From: an uncultured Lachnospiraceae bacterium
Lineage (GTDB): Bacteria > Bacillota > Clostridia > Lachnospirales > Lachnospiraceae
Assembly (NCBI GenBank): GCA_947174615.1
Contig: CAMWJQ010000118.1
Span: forward strand, 1-9,952
Length of the DNA: 9,952 bases
Reading direction: 5' to 3'
The notes under the pieces were generated by a model. The model saw nothing but the letters and a program-made list of their open reading frames with translations, had not been told where the DNA came from and searched no databases. Positions 6,562 through 9,952 of the stretch are shown one piece after another. The translations under genes and the position numbers were made by a program. The number at the start of each line of letters is the position of its first letter. The stretch's first letter is position 1.

Positions 6562-7998
6562 ATGTCAGAAATAGTTAAAAAGCCTATCAAGATTACGGAG
6601 ACCGTTCTGCGTGATTCTCACCAGTCTTTGATAGCTACAAGAATGCCGACGGAATTTATGCTCCCCATCCTTGAGACCATGGATCAAGTCGGTTATCATT
6701 CCTTAGAGTGCTGGGGAGGCGCTACGTTCGATGCATCTCTTCGTTTCTTGAAAGAGGACCCGTGGGAGAGACTCAGAAAAATAAGAGATGGTGTGAAAAA
6801 TACAAAATTACAGATGCTTTTCAGAGGTCAGAATATCCTGGGATATCGTCATTATGCAGATGATGTGGTGACGGAGTTTGTCGAGAAATCCATCGCAAAT
6901 GGTATTGATATTATTCGTATCTTTGACTGCTTCAACGATCTTAGAAACCTGCAGTGTGCCGTAAATGCGGCAAATGCGGTAAAAAAGAGAGAGGGGCGCG
7001 GCGAGGCGCAGATAGCGCTCTCGTATACATTGGGTGATGCGTACACATTGGAGTACTGGATGAAGATGGCAAAGGATATCGAGGAGATGGGTGCTGATTC
7101 CATCTGTATCAAGGATATGGCAGGACTGCTGGTACCATACAAGGCTGAGGAGTTAATTAAGGCGATGAAGTCTGCGACAAAACTGCCTATTCAGCTCCAT
7201 ACACACTATACATCCGGTGTTGCTTCAATGACGTACTTAAAAGCGGTAGAGGCAGGCGTCGATGTGATTGACTGTGCGATCTCGCCGTTTGCGCTCGGCA
7301 CATCTCAGCCAGCGACAGAGGTTATGGTTGAGACATTCAAGGGAACCCCGTATGATACTGGATTTGATCAGAATCTTCTCGCGAAGATTGCTGAGCATTT
7401 CAGACCATACAGAGAAGAGTGCTTAAAGAGCGGACTGCTCAATCCTAAGGTTCTCGGCGTAGATATCAAGACTTTGATGTATCAGGTTCCGGGCGGTATG
7501 CTGTCGAACATGGTGAGCCAGTTAAAGGAGCAGAATGCAGAGGATAAGTATTATGATGTGCTTCAGGAAATCCCAAGAGTGCGTAAAGACTTGGGTGAGC
7601 CGCCTCTGGTAACACCATCTTCACAGATTGTCGGCACACAGGCTGTATTTAATGTGCTGATGGGTGAGCGGTACAAGATGGCTACCAAGGAGACGAAGGC
7701 AGTACTGCGCGGTGAGTATGGTCAGACTGTCAAGCCGTTTAATAAGGAAGTACAGGATAAGGTACTCTCAGCGGAGGAAAAGGAAAATATTATTACATGT
7801 CGTCCAGCAGACAGGCTTCCAAACGAGTTAAAGAAGATCGAGGAAGAGATGAAAGAGTGGAAACAGCAGGACGAAGATGTATTATCTTATGCATTGTTCC
7901 CTCAGGTTGCTACAGATTTCTTTAAGTATCGTCAGGCACAGCAGGAGAAAGTTGATATGACCCAGGCTGATACCAAAAACGGTGCATACCCTGTATAA
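6562..7998 (+). CDS. oadA: Pyruvate/oxaloacetate carboxyltransferase, OadA / transcarboxylase 5S type, no biotin domain
   Basis: This 478-aa protein carries the HMGL-like TIM barrel of OadA, PycB and the transcarboxylase 5S subunit, which exchange CO2 between oxaloacetate/pyruvate and carboxybiotin. Visible metal ligands are Asp18 in TVLRDSHQS, Lys184 in ICIKDMAG (the carbamylated Lys) and His213/His215 in LHTHYTSG. Other signatures are LECWGGATFD (48-57), MLFRGQNILGYRHY (85-98), RIFDCFND (119-126), QVPGGMLSNM (308-317) and TPSSQIVGTQA (351-361). The conserved carboxylase domain ends near residue 460 (ALFPQVATDFFKYR). Full OadA proteins continue for about 100 residues with a linker and biotinyl domain; here the protein stops, as in 5S subunits, so it must use a carrier in trans. 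AAGGAGG sits 7 nt before the ATG. Last gene of the operon, followed by a terminator. Confidence 0.93.
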   Translation: MSEIVKKPIKITETVLRDSHQSLIATRMPTEFMLPILETMDQVGYHSLECWGGATFDASLRFLKEDPWERLRKIRDGVKNTKLQMLFRGQNILGYRHYADDVVTEFVEKSIANGIDIIRIFDCFNDLRNLQCAVNAANAVKKREGRGEAQIALSYTLGDAYTLEYWMKMAKDIEEMGADSICIKDMAGLLVPYKAEELIKAMKSATKLPIQLHTHYTSGVASMTYLKAVEAGVDVIDCAISPFALGTSQPATEVMVETFKGTPYDTGFDQNLLAKIAEHFRPYREECLKSGLLNPKVLGVDIKTLMYQVPGGMLSNMVSQLKEQNAEDKYYDVLQEIPRVRKDLGEPPLVTPSSQIVGTQAVFNVLMGERYKMATKETKAVLRGEYGQTVKPFNKEVQDKVLSAEEKENIITCRPADRLPNELKKIEEEMKEWKQQDEDVLSYALFPQVATDFFKYRQAQQEKVDMTQADTKNGAYPV

Positions 7999-8023
7999 GT
8001 TCGTGTCAGTGAACTGTTAATAG

Positions 8024-8063
8024 CAGTATCGGGTTAACGATGCGTTTAGCCCGATACTGTTTT
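8024..8063 (+). terminator. Rho-independent terminator of the carboxyltransferase operon
   Basis: CAGTATCGGG (8024-8033) pairs perfectly with CCCGATACTG (8050-8059). The stem can extend inward through TTAA/TTAG, leaving a loop of about 8 nt, and is followed by TTTT at 8060-8063. It lies 25 bp after the 5S gene stop and separates the operon from the TetR gene. Confidence 0.85.
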
Positions 8064-8091
8064 ATGCACACGGGCGTTCAAATGAAAAACG

Positions 8092-8103
8092 TCAGCAAGC
8101 TGA
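8092..8103. promoter_or_regulatory. Possible operator: short inverted repeat upstream of the TetR gene
   Basis: TCAGC-AA-GCTGA is a two-fold symmetric 12-mer about 60 bp before the TetR-family start. TetR regulators often control themselves through such sites. It is short, and no clear promoter could be placed over it, so this is tentative. Confidence 0.2.
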
Positions 8104-8163
8104 TGGATTCCCCAATAAAATTTTACAGTTCCTGCGTGACGTGAGAAAGGCATGGATGGTGAG

Positions 8164-8709
8164 ATGGCAAGGAAAGAATTGATTACAAAGGACAAAATAG
8201 CAGAGACAGCCTTTGTTTTGGCAAAGGAAGAAGGGATAGAAAATGTTACTGCCAGAAAACTAGCAGCACAGATTGGATGCTCTACACAGCCAATATTTAG
8301 AGTTTATGCAAACATGAGTGAGCTCTATTTGGAAATTTATCAAAAGGCAATCGACGATTTTGGAGATTACTATGAACATTACAAGTCGGATGTGGAAACA
8401 CCGTTTATACATTTAGGACTTGCCTATATAAATTATGCAAAGGAAGAAAGAAAACTGTTTCAACTCCTGTTCCAGTCAGAGCATCGAGGGGACAGAGGAC
8501 TCTTTGAACTGTTAAATGGTAAATCCGCAGCAGTCAGCAGAGAAATCAACAGGGCTTCGGCTGCAGGTTGTCAGAATCCGAGCGGGCTGTTTATGAAAAT
8601 GTGGATTTTTATACATGGATGTGCATGTATGGTGCTCACAGGGGACTACGACCTCACGGAAGATGAGACGATCGAGTTATTAAATGATATTTATAGAAAC
8701 TGTTCATAA
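8164..8709 (+). CDS. TetR/AcrR-family transcriptional regulator
   Basis: The 181-aa protein has an N-terminal TetR-type helix-turn-helix: KDKIAETAFVLAKEEG (9-24), VTARKLAAQIGCSTQPIFRVY (28-48) and NMSELYLEIYQKAI (50-63). An alpha-helical ligand/dimer domain of no recognised subclass follows (YAKEERKLFQLLF, MKMWIFIHGCACMVLTGDY). The usual F-YyHF-nK recognition stretch is modified to TQPIFRVYANMSEL. I prefer ATG 8164 (MARKEL), since the AAAGG at 8146-8150 is only 1 nt from the in-frame ATG 8152, which would add four residues; the spacing to 8164 is 13 nt, so the start is uncertain. The effector is unknown. It follows the carboxyltransferase operon in the same direction but after a terminator; control of that operon is possible, not shown. 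Confidence 0.88.
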   Translation: MARKELITKDKIAETAFVLAKEEGIENVTARKLAAQIGCSTQPIFRVYANMSELYLEIYQKAIDDFGDYYEHYKSDVETPFIHLGLAYINYAKEERKLFQLLFQSEHRGDRGLFELLNGKSAAVSREINRASAAGCQNPSGLFMKMWIFIHGCACMVLTGDYDLTEDETIELLNDIYRNCS

Positions 8710-8740
8710 TGTACGAGAGTAATAAGGCTGGGGAATTTTG

Positions 8741-9676
8741 ATGGACGAAACATATGATACGATTTCAAGGATCAATGAGAAATTCAATAAGATGAGCAAA
8801 AGTCATAAGAAGCTGGCGACTTTTGTCATTGACCACTATGAGCAGGCTGCTTTTATGACAGCAGCAAAGCTGGCGAAGACCGTGGGAACCAGTGAAGCGA
8901 CTGTAGTGCGGTTTGCGTATGCATTGGAATACGAAGGATATCCAGAATTTCAGGATTCGTTGGCTGAGTGGGTCAAAAAGAAACTAAACACCGTACAGTC
9001 GATTGGCGCCAAATATGGAGCAAGTTCGCAGGCTGAGATCTTATCTTCGGTGCTCAGTTCAGATATCGAAAAGATCGAAGATACGATGGAACATATTGAT
9101 ATACAGGCATTTGAGACAGCGGTCAATATTATACTTGGAGCAAAACATATCTATATTATTGGACTTAGAAGCTGTAGACCGCTTGCACAGTTTCTGCATT
9201 TTTATCTGAATTTGATTCGGGGAGATGTCAATCTGCTGGATTCTACCAGCACATCGGAAACATTTGAACAGATGCTTCGTATTAATGAGAAAGATGCTGT
9301 GATCGGAATCAGTTTTCCGCGATACTCGATGCGTACACTCAAGGCAATGGAGATGGCAAATGACAAGAATGCGAAGGTTATCACAATCACAGATACAATC
9401 CATTCGCCGATGTGCCTTTATTCGGCATGTAATCTGTTGGCGAGGAGCGATATGGTATCGATAGTAGATTCGCTTGTGGCGCCACTGAGTATGATCAATG
9501 CGCTTGTCGTAACGCTGTGCCTGAAAAGACCTGATGAGGTCAGGAAGAATCTGGAATCACTTGAGTATGCATGGAACAATTATCAAGTGTATTTGAAAGA
9601 TGAAATTAATTTTATAGATGAGGATATGCTCAATATACCGCTGCAGGCACAAATGTCTCGGCGGAGGAAGAGATAA
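8741..9676 (+). CDS. RpiR/MurR-family transcriptional regulator (HTH + SIS domain)
   Basis: The 311-aa length is slightly longer than most family members. The RpiR-type N-terminal HTH covers about 5-80 (MSKSHKKLATFVIDHYEQAAFMTAAKLAKTVGTSEATVVRFAYALEYEGYPEF at 18-70 holds the recognition helix). The SIS sugar-phosphate binding domain spans about 122-262, with HIYIIGLRSCRPLAQFL (136-152), LLDSTSTSETFEQM (165-178) and AVIGISFPRYSMRTLKAM (186-203). A charged tail of about 45 residues follows. These regulators sense phosphosugars, usually amino sugars or pentoses; no sugar gene is in the window. I choose ATG 8741 over the in-frame TTG 8738 because GGGGA at 8730-8734 is 6 nt away. The 31-bp gap after the TetR gene and 8-bp gap to the next gene suggest co-transcription. 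Confidence 0.92.
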   Translation: MDETYDTISRINEKFNKMSKSHKKLATFVIDHYEQAAFMTAAKLAKTVGTSEATVVRFAYALEYEGYPEFQDSLAEWVKKKLNTVQSIGAKYGASSQAEILSSVLSSDIEKIEDTMEHIDIQAFETAVNIILGAKHIYIIGLRSCRPLAQFLHFYLNLIRGDVNLLDSTSTSETFEQMLRINEKDAVIGISFPRYSMRTLKAMEMANDKNAKVITITDTIHSPMCLYSACNLLARSDMVSIVDSLVAPLSMINALVVTLCLKRPDEVRKNLESLEYAWNNYQVYLKDEINFIDEDMLNIPLQAQMSRRRKR

Positions 9677-9684
9677 CTGGAAGT

Positions 9685-9952
9685 ATGGCAGATATCATAA
9701 TTATAGGCGGCGGTGCGGCAGGCATGATGGCGGCGGTAGCTGCTGCCGATACAGGGCGGAACGTGGTTCTGATTGAAAAGAATGAAAAGCTTGGTAAGAA
9801 GCTGTTTATCACAGGCAAAGGAAGATGTAATGTGACCAATGCCTGTGACGTTGAAGATTTTTTTCAGAATGTGATGGAGCATGCAAAATTTTTGTACAGT
9901 GCCGTATATGGCTTTGACAATCATGCAGTCATGGCGTTTTTTGAACATGCAG
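9685..9952 (+). CDS. BaiN/HI0933-family NAD(P)/FAD-dependent oxidoreductase, N-terminal part
   Basis: The first 89 codons are present, and the gene runs off the window. The start MADIIIIGGGAAGMMAA (1-17) is a Rossmann FAD-binding GxGxxG motif. VVLIEKNEKLGKK (27-39) is the second dinucleotide strand with its acidic end. ITGKGRCNVTN (42-52) is the hallmark of the HI0933/YhiN/BaiN flavoprotein family. Members are soluble flavoproteins of about 400 aa; one has been linked to bile-acid metabolism, but for most the reaction is unknown, so no specific role is claimed. The ATG lies 8 bp after the RpiR-type gene stop. A GGAGG at 9663-9667 is rather far away (17 nt), so translation may depend on coupling with the upstream gene. 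Confidence 0.9.
   Translation, partial: MADIIIIGGGAAGMMAAVAAADTGRNVVLIEKNEKLGKKLFITGKGRCNVTNACDVEDFFQNVMEHAKFLYSAVYGFDNHAVMAFFEHA

Noticed and set aside
9583..9948. Long minus-strand open frame across the end of the RpiR gene and the start of the flavoprotein gene
   Set aside because: It is antisense to two clearly recognisable genes, has no ribosome site of note, and its translation shows no family features.
1..9952. CRISPR arrays, prophage, insertion sequences with transposase
   Set aside because: No regularly spaced direct repeats, no cas, phage or transposase-like proteins were seen on either strand.

Overview
The window looks like chromosome of an anaerobic low-to-mid G+C Firmicute, most likely a Lachnospiraceae/Clostridia member. 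This is an inference from strong AGGAGG-type ribosome binding sites, a tRNA gene without encoded CCA, lipoprotein-type secreted proteins, a biotin-dependent sodium-pump operon, and the protein style. I could not run a database search.

Left part (1-2281): the 3' end of a tRNA-Val(UAC) gene and a rho-independent terminator are followed by tatD (+). Convergent to it is an ApbE-type FAD:protein FMN transferase lipoprotein (-). The roughly 250 bp between their stop codons is entirely filled by a non-coding, MITE-like element with 15-bp imperfect terminal inverted repeats and strong internal hairpins.

Centre (2282-8063): a divergent intergenic region carries an extended -10 promoter. It is followed by a five-gene operon: a 12S/MmdA-type acyl-CoA carboxyltransferase, an unusual lipoprotein-OadG fusion, a stand-alone biotin carrier, the OadB/MmdB sodium-translocating membrane subunit, and a 5S/OadA-type carboxyltransferase lacking its own biotin domain. 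The operon ends in a good terminator. Both kinds of carboxyltransferase share one biotin carrier and one membrane pump. The set therefore resembles a transcarboxylase (12S + 5S + 1.3S) merged with a sodium-translocating decarboxylase. A CoA-linked carboxyl exchange with pyruvate/oxaloacetate coupled to Na+ movement is the obvious hypothesis; the acyl-CoA substrate is not determined by the sequence. No biotin carboxylase gene is present, which fits decarboxylation or transcarboxylation rather than ATP-driven carboxylation.

Right part (8064-9952): a TetR-family regulator, an RpiR/MurR-type HTH-SIS regulator, and the first 89 codons of a BaiN/HI0933-type flavoprotein, all on + and closely spaced. 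The window ends inside the flavoprotein gene.

Most interesting points: the combined 12S/5S/Na+-pump operon, the extracytoplasmic domain fused to OadG, the divergent CoA-carboxyltransferase signatures, and a family of intergenic sequences sharing GGAACTGT-type ends.
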